Shown here: positions 7,386-14,756 of the stretch, one piece after another
Layout of the letters: each line of letters starts with the position of its first letter
Position numbering within the stretch: the first letter of the stretch is position 1
Assembly (NCBI GenBank): GCA_017650795.1
Contig: JAGCEE010000046.1
Span: forward strand, 1 to 18,866
DNA from: Clostridia bacterium
Lineage (GTDB): Bacteria; Bacillota; Clostridia; Christensenellales; UBA1242
DNA: 18,866 nt
Direction of reading: 5' to 3'
The notes under the pieces: model-generated
Database searches by the model: none
Seen by the model: the letters and a program-made list of their open reading frames with translations, nothing else
What the model was told of the DNA's origin: nothing
Made by a program: the position numbers and the translations under genes

Positions 7386-7784
7386 ATGACAAAATCATTT
7401 GTAAAAAAAGGTGACAAAGTTTTAGTAGTCACCGGAAAAGATAAAGGCAAAATTGCTGATGTTGTTGAAGTTTCTTCTAAATCTGGCAAGGTTTTGGTTG
7501 ATGGCGTAAATGTTGTCACAAAACATCAAAAACCAAAGTCTCAGCAAGACAAGGGTGGAATAATTAAAAAATCTGCCCCTATTGAGGCTTCAAATGTTAT
7601 GGTGGTTTGCCCTGTTTGCGGAAAAGCAACAAGGGTTGCACATAAAGAGTTAAATGGAAAAAATGTACGTATCTGCAAAAAGTGTGGAGCAACACTAGAT
7701 AAAGAATACGTAAAAGAAGCCAAAAAAGAAGCAAAAAAGGCTACAAAAGCAACAAAAGCCAAAAAAGAAGATAAAGGAGAATAG
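7386..7784 (+). CDS. rplX: Ribosomal protein L24 with zinc ribbon and lysine-rich tail, 132 aa
   Basis: L24 binds 23S rRNA domain I and nucleates 50S assembly. The KOW motif is near the start ([16 protein letters not shown]), followed by [12 protein letters not shown] and the [11 protein letters not shown] strand. Unlike L24 of Bacillus, it has two CxxC pairs, CPVCG (Cys75, Cys78) and CKKCG (Cys97, Cys100), a zinc-ribbon arrangement also known in some other bacteria. After about residue 106 comes a low-complexity tail of some 25 residues, made almost only of Lys, Ala, Glu and Thr, that makes it longer than the usual 100-110. The tail probably contacts RNA; its role is unknown. AAAGGAG precedes the start. 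Confidence 0.96.
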   Translation: MTKSFVKKGDKVLVVTGKDKGKIADVVEVSSKSGKVLVDGVNVVTKHQKPKSQQDKGGIIKKSAPIEASNVMVVCPVCGKATRVAHKELNGKNVRICKKCGATLDKEYVKEAKKEAKKATKATKAKKEDKGE

Positions 7785-7789
7785 GAACA

Positions 7790-8335
7790 ATGGAAAAAGC
7801 AAGATTAAGTGTTATGTATAAAGAAACTGTTGTTCCAGCTCTAAAACAACAATTTAATTATTCAAACATTAACGAAGTTCCAAAATTGGAAAAAATCGTT
7901 TTAAACATGGGTCTTGGCGAAGTTAAAGATAATTCAAAATCATTTAACATTGCCCTAGACGAACTTACAGCAATCGCTGGACAAAAAGCAGTTCCAACAA
8001 CTTCAAAAAAAGCAATATCTAACTTTAAAGTTAGACAAGGCATGAAGATTGGTGCAAAAGTCACACTTAGAGGAAACAGAATGTACGAATTCTTAGATAG
8101 ACTTATCTCTATCGCACTTCCAAGAGTTCGTGACTTTAAAGGTGTAAATCCAAAAGCTTTTGATGGCAAAGGAAATTACGCTTTGGGAATTAAAGAGCAA
8201 CTAATTTTCCCAGAAATCTCTTATGATAAAATAGATAGAATAAGAGGTTTGGATGTAGTATTCGTTACAAGTGCAAAGTCGGACGAAGAAGCAAAAGCGC
8301 TACTTGGCGCATTAGGAATTCCTTTTAGGAAATAA
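7790..8335 (+). CDS. rplE: Ribosomal protein L5, 181 aa
   Basis: L5 binds 5S rRNA with L18 and forms the contact between the central protuberance and the 30S head. Conserved blocks are present in order: [15 protein letters not shown], the [21 protein letters not shown] loop in two pieces, [18 protein letters not shown], and [15 protein letters not shown]. Length is typical (about 180). AAAGGAG lies upstream, and 5 nt separate it from rplX. Confidence 0.98.
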   Translation: MEKARLSVMYKETVVPALKQQFNYSNINEVPKLEKIVLNMGLGEVKDNSKSFNIALDELTAIAGQKAVPTTSKKAISNFKVRQGMKIGAKVTLRGNRMYEFLDRLISIALPRVRDFKGVNPKAFDGKGNYALGIKEQLIFPEISYDKIDRIRGLDVVFVTSAKSDEEAKALLGALGIPFRK

Positions 8336-8345
8336 GGTGGATTAA

Positions 8346-8531
8346 ATGGCAAAGACAGCTTTAAAAGAAAAACAAAAAAGAAAACAAAAATTTTCAACGA
8401 GAGAATATACTCGTTGCTCGCTTTGTGGTCGTCCACATGCAGTTCTTAAAAAATACGGAATATGCAGAATTTGTTTTAGAGAATTAGCATCTAAGGGTGA
8501 AATCCCAGGTGTTAAAAAATCTAGTTGGTAG
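8346..8531 (+). CDS. rpsN: Ribosomal protein S14, zinc-binding form, 61 aa
   Basis: S14 contacts the 16S rRNA head and completes late 30S assembly. This is the short zinc form: CSLCG (Cys24, Cys27) and CRICF (Cys40, Cys43) make a four-cysteine site, with the [12 protein letters not shown] and [19 protein letters not shown] signatures. It is the usual essential S14 of Bacillota, as opposed to the long zinc-free paralogue. The ribosome binding site AAGGTGGA is weaker than in neighbouring genes. The start is 10 nt after rplE. Confidence 0.98.
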   Translation: MAKTALKEKQKRKQKFSTREYTRCSLCGRPHAVLKKYGICRICFRELASKGEIPGVKKSSW

Positions 8532-8539
8532 GAGGAAAT

Positions 8540-8938
8540 ATGATATTTACAGATCCAATTGCAGATATGCTTACTCGTATTCGTAACGGACTTACTGCAC
8601 ACCTTGCGAGTGTTAGTGTTCCTGCTTCAAAGGAAAAACTTGCAATAGCTGAAATTCTTTTAAAAGAAGGCTACATTGCAAATTGTGACCAAGTTGAAGA
8701 AAACGGTCATAAAAATTTGTTAATCACATTAAAATATGATGCAAATGGCGAAAGCATTATTCAAGGCATCAAAAGAATATCTAAACCAGGACTTAGAGTT
8801 TATGCTCAAAAAGATAAACTTCCACAAGTTATTTCTGGTCTTGGTATTGCCATTGTATCTACAAACAAAGGAATATTGACAGACAAACAGGCTAGAGCTG
8901 CTGGTGTTGGTGGCGAAGTCTTGGCGTTTGTTTGGTAG
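8540..8938 (+). CDS. rpsH: Ribosomal protein S8, 132 aa
   Basis: S8 binds the central domain of 16S rRNA early in 30S assembly; in E. coli it represses the spc operon by binding near rplE. The ATG at 8540 is chosen because GGAGG (8531-8535) precedes it and the product then begins with the family's [14 protein letters not shown]. An in-frame ATG at 8525 lies inside rpsN and gives a non-family extension. The C-terminal half has the conserved [31 protein letters not shown] and GGEVLAFVW. Length is standard. Confidence 0.98.
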   Translation: MIFTDPIADMLTRIRNGLTAHLASVSVPASKEKLAIAEILLKEGYIANCDQVEENGHKNLLITLKYDANGESIIQGIKRISKPGLRVYAQKDKLPQVISGLGIAIVSTNKGILTDKQARAAGVGGEVLAFVW

Positions 8939-8951
8939 TAGGAGGTAATTT

Positions 8952-9500
8952 ATGTCAAGAATAGGTAGAAAAGAAATTATCGTTCCAGCTGGCGTAAATG
9001 TATCTTTAGAAGGCAACGTTGTCACAGTTAAAGGACCAAACGGTACTTTAACCCAAGAAGTTGATAAAATTATCACAGTAAACATTGCCGATGGAAAAAT
9101 TTCACTTACCAGAGCAAACGATGAAAACAAAGTTAAAGCAAAACACGGTCTTTATAGAGCACTTATTGCAAACATGGTTAAAGGTGTAACAGAAGGTTTT
9201 TCAAAGACACTTGTTATTGCCGGTGTAGGTTATAAGGCCAGTGTAAAAGGAGATACTCTTGTATTAAACCTTGGTTATTCTCATGAAAATGAAGTAAAAA
9301 TCGAAAAAGGCTTAAAAGTTGAGTGTCCATCACAAACCGAAATAAAAATTAGCGGTGCAAACAAAGAACAGGTTGGACAATTCGCATCTAATATTAGAGA
9401 TTTAAGAAGAGTTGAACCATATCATGGCTATGGTGTACATTATAGCGATGAAGTAGTAATAAGAAAAGTCGGGAAAACAGCAGGCAAAGGCAAAAAATAG
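8952..9500 (+). CDS. rplF: Ribosomal protein L6, 182 aa
   Basis: L6 lies near the sarcin-ricin loop at the base of the L7/L12 stalk and supports factor binding. Two related alpha/beta domains are visible. The first starts SRIGRKEIIVPAGV and includes VTVKGPNGTLTQE. The second ends with the signature QVGQFASNIRDLRRVEPYHG in two pieces plus GVHYSDEVVIRKVGK. Length is normal. GTAGGAGG precedes the start. Confidence 0.98.
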   Translation: MSRIGRKEIIVPAGVNVSLEGNVVTVKGPNGTLTQEVDKIITVNIADGKISLTRANDENKVKAKHGLYRALIANMVKGVTEGFSKTLVIAGVGYKASVKGDTLVLNLGYSHENEVKIEKGLKVECPSQTEIKISGANKEQVGQFASNIRDLRRVEPYHGYGVHYSDEVVIRKVGKTAGKGKK

Positions 9501-9511
9501 GAGATTGTTAA

Positions 9512-9874
9512 ATGTTTATAAAGAGAGATAGAAATATAGACAGAGTTAAAAGACATAACAGAGTTAGAAAAAACCTTTCTGGCACTTCAGAGTGTCCAAG
9601 ACTATGTGTTTATAGAAGTAATGCAAGCATTTATGCTCAAGTAATTGATGATACAAAAGGCTTTACACTTGCAGCAGCATCTTCTGTTGATAAAGACTTA
9701 GACTTAAATGGAAAAACAAAAACCGAACAAGCAAAACTTGTAGGAGAAAAAGTCGGCAAAATCGCAGTAGAAAAGGGTATTAAAACTGTTGTATTTGACA
9801 GAGGTGGATACCTTTACACTGGACGTGTAGCAGCACTTGCAGACGGTGCTAGAAGCGCTGGCTTAGAGTTTTAG
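9512..9874 (+). CDS. rplR: Ribosomal protein L18, 120 aa
   Basis: L18 binds 5S rRNA and anchors it to 23S rRNA in the central protuberance. The basic N-terminus ([20 protein letters not shown]) is followed by [20 protein letters not shown], the [15 protein letters not shown] helix and the signature [20 protein letters not shown]. Length equals that of most Bacillota L18 proteins. TAGGAG lies upstream, with 11 nt after rplF. Confidence 0.98.
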   Translation: MFIKRDRNIDRVKRHNRVRKNLSGTSECPRLCVYRSNASIYAQVIDDTKGFTLAAASSVDKDLDLNGKTKTEQAKLVGEKVGKIAVEKGIKTVVFDRGGYLYTGRVAALADGARSAGLEF

Positions 9875-9882
9875 GAGGAATC

Positions 9883-10413
9883 ATGGCAGAATTTGAAAAA
9901 GGTAGAAAACCAAGAGAAAGAGAAGACAGAAAACCTGTTGATGATGGCTTTGACAAGGTTTTGGTTGCCGTTAGACGTGTGACCAAAGTTGTTAAAGGTG
10001 GTCGTACAATGAGGTTTAGTGCCATGGTTGTTGTTGGCGACAGAAAAGGTAGCGTTGGAATAGGAACAGGTAAGGCTGGCGAAGTTCCATCAGCAATCGA
10101 TAAGGCAACTGCCGCAGCAAAGAAAAACATGCACAAAATTGCAACATATGAAACAACAATACCTCACGAAACTATCGGTAAATTTGGTGCATCTAATGTA
10201 CATTTAATCCCAGCAAAAACCGGTACCGGTGTTATCGCTGGTGGTGCAGCACGTTCAATTATAGAACTTGCGGGTATTAAAGATATTGTGACCAAACGTC
10301 ATGGATCTTCAAACAAAATCAACCTTGTTAGGGCAACGCTTAACGGACTTATGTCTCTTAAAACAAAAGAAGAGATTGCTGCTCGCCGTGGCCTTAATGT
10401 AGAGGATATATAG
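9883..10413 (+). CDS. rpsE: Ribosomal protein S5, 176 aa
   Basis: S5 sits at the mRNA entry side of the 30S subunit with S3 and S4, affecting decoding accuracy; spectinomycin-resistance changes fall in its N-terminal loop. The double-stranded RNA binding domain is clear: [20 protein letters not shown], then [19 protein letters not shown]. The C-terminal domain has [17 protein letters not shown] and the [19 protein letters not shown] block. The loop Val-Lys-Gly-Gly-Arg looks wild type. TAGGAGGAAT precedes the start. Confidence 0.98.
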   Translation: MAEFEKGRKPREREDRKPVDDGFDKVLVAVRRVTKVVKGGRTMRFSAMVVVGDRKGSVGIGTGKAGEVPSAIDKATAAAKKNMHKIATYETTIPHETIGKFGASNVHLIPAKTGTGVIAGGAARSIIELAGIKDIVTKRHGSSNKINLVRATLNGLMSLKTKEEIAARRGLNVEDI

Positions 10414-10422
10414 GAGGTATTT

Positions 10423-10611
10423 ATGGCAAAGGAAAAACAATTAAAAGTGACTTATGTTAGAAGTAAAATAGGTTATAATAAAAATCAAGCCAAAATACTT
10501 GAAGCGTTAGGTTTCACAAAACTAAATCAAACAAAGGTATTCCCAGACAATGCGTCTATTCGTGGTTCACTATACCACTTAAGACACCTTGTTGTTGTGG
10601 AAGAAATATAG
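10423..10611 (+). CDS. rpmD: Ribosomal protein L30, 62 aa
   Basis: L30 is a small 50S protein that contacts 5S rRNA and 23S domain II and is absent from some bacteria. The family pattern is complete: KVTYVRSKIGYNKNQAKILEALGF with a KVFPDNASIRGSLYHLRHLV second half. Length is standard for Bacillota (about 60). TAGGAGG precedes the start, 9 nt after rpsE. Confidence 0.97.
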   Translation: MAKEKQLKVTYVRSKIGYNKNQAKILEALGFTKLNQTKVFPDNASIRGSLYHLRHLVVVEEI

Positions 10612-10620
10612 GAGGAAAAA

Positions 10621-11067
10621 ATGGATATTCAAACTCTTTCTCCAGCAAAAAACTCTAACCGTAAATCTTTTAGAATCGGTAGAGGAATTGGAAGTGGACT
10701 TGGTAAAACAAGTGGTAAGGGCCACAAGGGTCAAAATGCAAGATCTGGTGGTGGTGTTCGCCCAGGATTTGAGGGTGGTCAACTTCCTTTAATTCGTAAA
10801 ATCCCAATCCGTGGATTTAACAACTACGAATTTAAAAAATTCTATTCAACAGTTAATGTTGGCGACTTAGAAGTATTTGATGCTAACACAGAAATTACTG
10901 CAGAACTTTTGTATGAGCGTAGAATTATAGGTAAAATCTTACCATATGGTCTTAAAGTTCTTGGTGATGGTGAACTAACCAAACCACTTACTGTTAAGGC
11001 AGCAAAATTCACAAAAACAGCTCAAGAAAAGATTGAAAAAGTCGGCGGTAAAACAGAGGTTATTTAA
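10621..11067 (+). CDS. rplO: Ribosomal protein L15, 148 aa
   Basis: L15 is a late-assembly 50S protein whose long N-terminal extension threads into 23S rRNA. The glycine-rich part is typical: [19 protein letters not shown], then [20 protein letters not shown]. The C-terminal domain ends with the [21 protein letters not shown] signature in two parts. Length is normal. TAGGAGG precedes the start, 9 nt after rpmD. Unlike the tightly packed genes before it, it is followed by a 145-nt gap. Confidence 0.98.
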   Translation: MDIQTLSPAKNSNRKSFRIGRGIGSGLGKTSGKGHKGQNARSGGGVRPGFEGGQLPLIRKIPIRGFNNYEFKKFYSTVNVGDLEVFDANTEITAELLYERRIIGKILPYGLKVLGDGELTKPLTVKAAKFTKTAQEKIEKVGGKTEVI

Positions 11068-11212
11068 TGTAGTAGAAAGTATTGCAAAACATAATGTTTT
11101 TTTGCAGTATTTTCTCTAATTATTAACACTTTTGTTTTAAGTGCAATCAAAATTGGTTGCATTACAAGCAAATTGATTTGCTTGTAAATTATCTATCAAA
11201 GGATATTTTATA
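11068..11212 (+). promoter_or_regulatory. Hairpin-rich gap between rplO and secY
   Basis: Three hairpins fill the gap. The first, 11075-11114, pairs GAAAGTATTGC with GCAGTATTTTC (11 bp, two G-U) and continues, after a three-base bulge, with AAAACA/TGTTTT around a TAA loop. The second, 11142-11161, pairs TGCAATC with GGTTGCA around AAAATT. The third, 11162-11187, is a perfect 12-nt inverted repeat, TTACAAGCAAAT with ATTTGCTTGTAA. None is followed by a run of T, so they are not canonical terminators, and I found no good promoter. The stretch probably works as RNA, for example as an attenuation, processing or protein-binding site setting secY output. Confidence 0.55.
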
Positions 11213-12523
11213 ATGTTTAAAACAATAATTGACGCTTTTAAAATAAAAGAAGTAAGACGAAAAATACTAATTGTAATATTTCTTTTGTTTTTGTACCGTT
11301 TAGGCTGTTGGTTGCCAATACCAGGAATACAAAAGGCTGTGTTCCAAGAGGCAACTGCCGATAAAAATGGGTTTTTAGGATTACTTAGTACCCTTAGCGG
11401 TGGCGCATTGTCTAATGCGTCAATTTTGGCACTTGGTGTATCTCCATACATCAATGCATCCATCATTATTCAACTTCTTCAGGTTGCATTTCCAAAACTT
11501 GACGAAATAGCAAAATCTGGTGAAGATGGAAGAAAAAGAATAAATTTATATACAAGAATAGCAGCATTCATTTTAGCACTTGCTCAGGCAATAGGCATAA
11601 CTGCTTCGCTTGGTTCTAGTGAGTTGTTTGATGCAAATATATGGGGTGGTGCTTCGGGTGGCATTGCCGGAATATTTATTGTGTGTGTGCTTATTGCTGG
11701 TGCAATGTTTACCGTTTGGCTTGGTGAAAGAATAACAGAGACGGGTATTGGAAATGGTTTGTCGCTTCTAATATTTGTTGGTATTTTGTCTTCTGCTGGT
11801 GCGGCAATTTTGGAGGCAATAACCAGTATAGCTGGCGGTGGAGCAGATGCGATTGACAACCTATGGAATCTTATTATATTCCTTATTGCCGTTGTGCTTG
11901 TGTTTGCATTTATTATATTTATTGATGGTGCCGAAAGAAGGATTCCTGTCCAATATGCTAAACAAGTAAAAGGTAGAAAAACCTACGGTGGACAAAGCAA
12001 TTTTATACCAGTTAGAGTTAATGGTTCTGGTGTTATACCAATCATATTTGCGAGCGCAATACTATCATTCCCATATATGTTAATCCAACTTATTAGTGGC
12101 GATGATGCCGCAAAATCATATAATAGCGTTATGGGTTCTGGCACATGGTTATACATTGTTTTAACCGCGGTTTTAATTTTGTTCTTTAGTTATTTTTATG
12201 CAAGAATAAACTTTAATCCGGAAGATATAAGCAAAAACATTCAACAAGGTGGCGGTTTTATAAATGGTGTTAGACCAGGTAAAGAAACTAAAGACTTTTT
12301 AACCAAAGTATCAAATAGAATTACATTATTTGGAGCAATATTCTTAGCATTCATTGCACTTGTTCCATCGGTAGTGTTTGCTTTGGTCGGTGGTGATTTA
12401 ACAGGTCTTACTGGTGCGTTTAGTGCCACGGGTATGATGATTGTTGTATCTGTTGCTCTAGAATTTGAAAAACAATTAGAATCTCAACTAGTGACTAGAA
12501 ATTATAAAGGATTTTTAAATTAA
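11213..12523 (+). CDS. secY: SecY, channel subunit of the Sec translocon, 436 aa
   Basis: SecY forms the ten-helix pore of the SecYEG translocon in the cytoplasmic membrane, through which SecA or ribosomes pass unfolded proteins. Family blocks are in order: KIKEVRRKILIVIFLLFLYR with the first helix, GWLPIPGI-like GCWLPIPGIQ, GGALSNASILALGVSPYINA (about 63-82, plug and second helix), GERITETGIGNGLSLLIF (171-188), AERRIPVQYAKQ (240-251) and RPGKETKDFL (354-363). About ten hydrophobic segments can be counted. Length is typical. The ribosome binding site AAAGGAT is weaker than those of the ribosomal genes, consistent with lower need. It follows the hairpin-rich gap. Confidence 0.98.
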   Translation: MFKTIIDAFKIKEVRRKILIVIFLLFLYRLGCWLPIPGIQKAVFQEATADKNGFLGLLSTLSGGALSNASILALGVSPYINASIIIQLLQVAFPKLDEIAKSGEDGRKRINLYTRIAAFILALAQAIGITASLGSSELFDANIWGGASGGIAGIFIVCVLIAGAMFTVWLGERITETGIGNGLSLLIFVGILSSAGAAILEAITSIAGGGADAIDNLWNLIIFLIAVVLVFAFIIFIDGAERRIPVQYAKQVKGRKTYGGQSNFIPVRVNGSGVIPIIFASAILSFPYMLIQLISGDDAAKSYNSVMGSGTWLYIVLTAVLILFFSYFYARINFNPEDISKNIQQGGGFINGVRPGKETKDFLTKVSNRITLFGAIFLAFIALVPSVVFALVGGDLTGLTGAFSATGMMIVVSVALEFEKQLESQLVTRNYKGFLN

Positions 12524-12524
12524 A

Positions 12525-12571
12525 TCACATAAATGGTGCGGGCGAGCGTAGCCTTGCACCGTTTGTTGTGA
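12525..12571 (+). promoter_or_regulatory. Long hairpin between secY and adk
   Basis: TCACA (12525-12529) pairs with TGTGA (12567-12571), AAATGGTGC (12531-12539) with GCACCGTTT (12556-12564), and GGC (12541-12543) with GCC (12551-12553) around the loop GAGCGTA. This gives 17 base pairs with two small internal loops. It begins two bases after the secY stop and ends four bases before the AAGGAG of adk. No T run follows, so it is not a terminator. Its position suggests an effect on adk translation or on mRNA stability between secY and adk. Confidence 0.6.
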
Positions 12572-12584
12572 AATAAGGAGTAAA

Positions 12585-13211
12585 ATGAATATAGTATTAC
12601 TTGGAGCCGCAGGCTCAGGAAAAGGAACAATATCTGATTTTTTAAAATCAGAATATGGTTTAAAGCATATTTCTACTGGCGAGATATTAAGAAATAATAT
12701 AAAAATGAAAACACCTCTTGGTGAACTTGCTGCTAGATATATAAATGATGGAAACCTAGTTCCAGATGAAGTTGTAATAAATATGATAAAAGAAATTGTT
12801 AGTGGCAACAACAGTGGTTATATTTTTGATGGTTTTCCAAGAAATCTAAACCAAGCACAAAAACTAGATGAAATATGCAAAGTTGATTTAGTATTGTCGG
12901 TTGAAGTTCAAAGAGATATAATTTTAAAAAGGTTATCAAACAGGCGCATATGCCCAAAATGCAACTTAACAATTAGTATAGATGATGCTCCTAATGGTTT
13001 ATGTCCAAAATGTAATTCACAGTTAATAACAAGAGATGATGATAAACCAGAATCTATTAAAAAAAGATTAGAAATATACGAAGCGGGGGCAAATATTTTA
13101 AAAGATTATTACAAAAATAAACTATTTGTAATTGACAACTCAGGCGATCTTAAAACCACAATGAATTCAGTAAAAAATGTGGTGGGTGGAAAGAAAACAT
13201 ATGATATGTAA
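12585..13211 (+). CDS. adk: Adenylate kinase with zinc-type LID, 208 aa
   Basis: Adenylate kinase interconverts ATP plus AMP and two ADP. The P-loop GAAGSGKG is at residues 7-14, the AMP-binding part includes STGEILRNNI and FDGFPRN (81-87), and the LID domain holds two CxxC pairs (Cys123/Cys126 and Cys140/Cys143) expected to bind zinc. The loop between the pairs is only 13 residues, shorter than in Bacillus, so the LID is compact; total length is slightly below the usual 214-217. The start has AAGGAG four bases upstream. The end overlaps map by 11 nt. Adk after secY is the usual Bacillota order. Confidence 0.97.
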   Translation: MNIVLLGAAGSGKGTISDFLKSEYGLKHISTGEILRNNIKMKTPLGELAARYINDGNLVPDEVVINMIKEIVSGNNSGYIFDGFPRNLNQAQKLDEICKVDLVLSVEVQRDIILKRLSNRRICPKCNLTISIDDAPNGLCPKCNSQLITRDDDKPESIKKRLEIYEAGANILKDYYKNKLFVIDNSGDLKTTMNSVKNVVGGKKTYDM

Positions 13212-13968
13212 AACACAGCAAGACTATGACGGAATGAGGCTTGCAGGAAAGATTACGGGCGAGGCTTTAAAATATGCAAAATCTTTAATTCGTCCAAATA
13301 TTTCCACGCTAGAACTTGACAAAATGATAGAAAAGTTTATAATAGACAAAGGTGCAATTCCGTCATTTAAAGGGTATGATGGCTTTCCGGCATCAATTTG
13401 TGCTTCTGTAAACGAAATGGTTGTTCATGGAATACCATCAAATGACATCATTTTAAAGGAAGGCGATATTGTTAGTATTGACCTTGGAGTTATAATAAAT
13501 GGCTACAATGGAGATGCTGCAAGAACATTTGCAGTTGGCAAGATTGATTCCGAAAAAGCAAGACTTATCGAGGTGACCAAAGATTGTTTCTTTAAAGGAA
13601 TAAACAAATTGTCTGTTGGCGCAAAATTAGGTGAGTTATCTCATGCAATTCAGTGTCATGCAGAATTAAATGGATATTCTGTTGTAAGAGAATTAGTTGG
13701 TCATGGTATTGGCCACGACATGCACGAATCACCCGAAGTTCCAAATTATGGAAATCCTACAAGTGGGATAAGGGTAAAAGATGGTATGTGTCTTGCAGTC
13801 GAGCCAATGATAAATATGGGCAGTCGTTATGTTGCTTTAAAGGACGATAGTTGGGGAGTATATGCAATCGACCACAAGCCATCTGCACACTACGAAAACA
13901 CTGTTATAGTCACATCAAAGGGTGTTGAAATTACAACAATGTACGAGGGCGAGAATGAAGATAGGTGA
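13201..13968 (+). CDS. map: Methionine aminopeptidase type I, 255 aa
   Basis: This enzyme removes the initiator methionine from nascent proteins using a two-metal site. All expected ligands are visible: Asp94 and Asp105 (SIDLG and NGDAARTF), His168 (GHGIGHDMHE), Glu201 (VEPMIN) and Glu232 (YENTV); His76 (VVHGIP) and His175 are the active-site histidines. It is the short type Ia form without the N-terminal zinc extension. The ATG at 13201, after GGTGGA, is preferred to an in-frame ATG at 13177, which lies further inside adk and adds non-family residues. It overlaps adk by 11 nt and the next gene by 14 nt, suggesting translational coupling. Confidence 0.97.
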   Translation: MICKTQQDYDGMRLAGKITGEALKYAKSLIRPNISTLELDKMIEKFIIDKGAIPSFKGYDGFPASICASVNEMVVHGIPSNDIILKEGDIVSIDLGVIINGYNGDAARTFAVGKIDSEKARLIEVTKDCFFKGINKLSVGAKLGELSHAIQCHAELNGYSVVRELVGHGIGHDMHESPEVPNYGNPTSGIRVKDGMCLAVEPMINMGSRYVALKDDSWGVYAIDHKPSAHYENTVIVTSKGVEITTMYEGENEDR

Positions 13969-14242
13969 CATTGTTGTTTCAATCGCAGGTCATGATATGG
14001 GCGAGTGGTATGTTGTAGAAAGCACTCTTGGCGATTATGTGTTTTTGGTAGATGGAAAGTATAGACTACTAGAAAACCCAAAACAAAAAAAAATAAAGCA
14101 TGTATTAAAAACAAATTTTCATGCAAAAGAAATTGCATCAAAATTAGCATCTAGACAAAAGATTTACGATGCCGAAGTTCGAAAAACTTTAAATTTTTTC
14201 AAAAACAAACTAGAGGAGAATGTATGTCAAAAGAAGATGTAA
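13955..14242 (+). CDS. KOW-domain putative RNA-binding protein, 95 aa
   Basis: A KOW-like SH3 fold can be read in the first 40 residues ([21 protein letters not shown], in two parts, then [22 protein letters not shown]), reminiscent of archaeal/eukaryotic L14e-type proteins. The remainder is a lysine-rich helical tail. Genes of this type commonly lie between map and infA in Bacillota and are annotated as KOW-domain RNA-binding proteins; the function is unproven. The ATG at 13955 is chosen because the KOW strand starts there and GAGGGCGAG lies just upstream; an in-frame ATG at 13922 is deeper inside map. It overlaps map by 14 nt and infA by 19 nt, so its synthesis is probably tied to both. Confidence 0.8.
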   Translation: MKIGDIVVSIAGHDMGEWYVVESTLGDYVFLVDGKYRLLENPKQKKIKHVLKTNFHAKEIASKLASRQKIYDAEVRKTLNFFKNKLEENVCQKKM

Positions 14243-14445
14243 TTGAATTTGAAGGAGTGGTAGAAGAAGTTTTACCAAACACCGCATTTTTAGTAAGGCT
14301 TAGCAATGGACACACAATAACCGCATATCTTTCTGGAAAACTTAGAATTAACTACATTAAAATTTTAGAAGGCGATAAGGTTAAAATAGAAATGAGTCCA
14401 TACGATTTGACAAAAGGACGCATAACTTGGCGTGCTAAAAATTAG
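14224..14445 (+). CDS. infA: Translation initiation factor IF-1, 73 aa
   Basis: IF-1 occupies the A site of the 30S subunit during initiation and assists IF-2 and IF-3. The single OB fold is canonical: [20 protein letters not shown], then [43 protein letters not shown]. The length of 73 residues is that of the family. GAGGAG lies seven bases before the ATG, inside the KOW gene, which it overlaps by 19 nt. A 34-nt gap leads to rpmJ. Confidence 0.98.
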   Translation: MSKEDVIEFEGVVEEVLPNTAFLVRLSNGHTITAYLSGKLRINYIKILEGDKVKIEMSPYDLTKGRITWRAKN

Positions 14446-14479
14446 TTTTGTTTAATACTTGAAAAAAAAGGAGAAATTT

Positions 14480-14596
14480 ATGAAAGTAAGACCATCTGTA
14501 AAACCAATGTGTGATAAGTGCAAAGTTATCAAAAGAAATGGTAAAGTAATGGTAATATGCTCAAAGGATAAATCCCACAAACAAACACAAGGCTAA
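14480..14596 (+). CDS. rpmJ: Ribosomal protein L36, 38 aa
   Basis: L36 is the smallest 50S protein and binds 23S rRNA near the base of the stalk. The 38-residue product begins [19 protein letters not shown]. It carries the zinc ligands Cys11, Cys14, Cys27 and His33, so it is the zinc form. The terminal HKQTQG corresponds to the usual HKQRQG. AAAAGGAG precedes the ATG. The last 21 nt can pair with sequence downstream of the stop (14576-14586 with 14606-14617), forming a hairpin across the gene end. Confidence 0.97.
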   Translation: MKVRPSVKPMCDKCKVIKRNGKVMVICSKDKSHKQTQG

Positions 14597-14756
14597 AAGT
14601 TTGTTGTTTGAGTTGTGCGGCATTTGGCATATAGAGAATAATAAAAATTATATAAATTTGAAAATAACGCCATGGCGAGCGGCTGGTGCTTAATTGCACT
14701 TTCGCTAGGCGAGTATATATACATCACAAAAAAAATATTTGGAGGAATAAAAAAAT
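14597..14756 (+). promoter_or_regulatory. Leader of the alpha operon with GC-rich hairpin
   Basis: This 160-nt gap before rpsM contains a GC-rich foldable element. CGCC (14668-14671) pairs with GGCG (14708-14711), AGCG (14678-14681) with CGCT (14703-14706), and GTGC (14686-14689) with GCAC (14696-14699) around TTAATT. A second GGCG (14674-14677) is left over and could compete for CGCC partners. A poor promoter, TTGAGT (14608-14613) and TATAGA (14630-14635) with 16-nt spacing, may lie upstream, so alpha genes may be transcribed both by read-through and locally. In E. coli, S4 represses the alpha operon through a leader pseudoknot upstream of rpsM. Because rpsD is the third gene here, S4 control is a reasonable but unproven idea. 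Confidence 0.5.

Noticed and set aside
8729..9130. Antisense open frame of 133 codons across rpsH and rplF
   Set aside because: It is complementary to two certain genes and is Phe/Ser/Leu-rich, as expected from a shadow of Lys/Glu-rich coding sequence.
10589..10792. 67-codon open frame overlapping the end of rpmD and the start of rplO
   Set aside because: It lies in another frame of two certain ribosomal protein genes, and its product is low-complexity and not family-like.
11162..11187. Insertion-sequence end or attachment site suggested by the perfect inverted repeat before secY
   Set aside because: There is no transposase, no target duplication and no matching second end; an RNA hairpin is the simpler reading.
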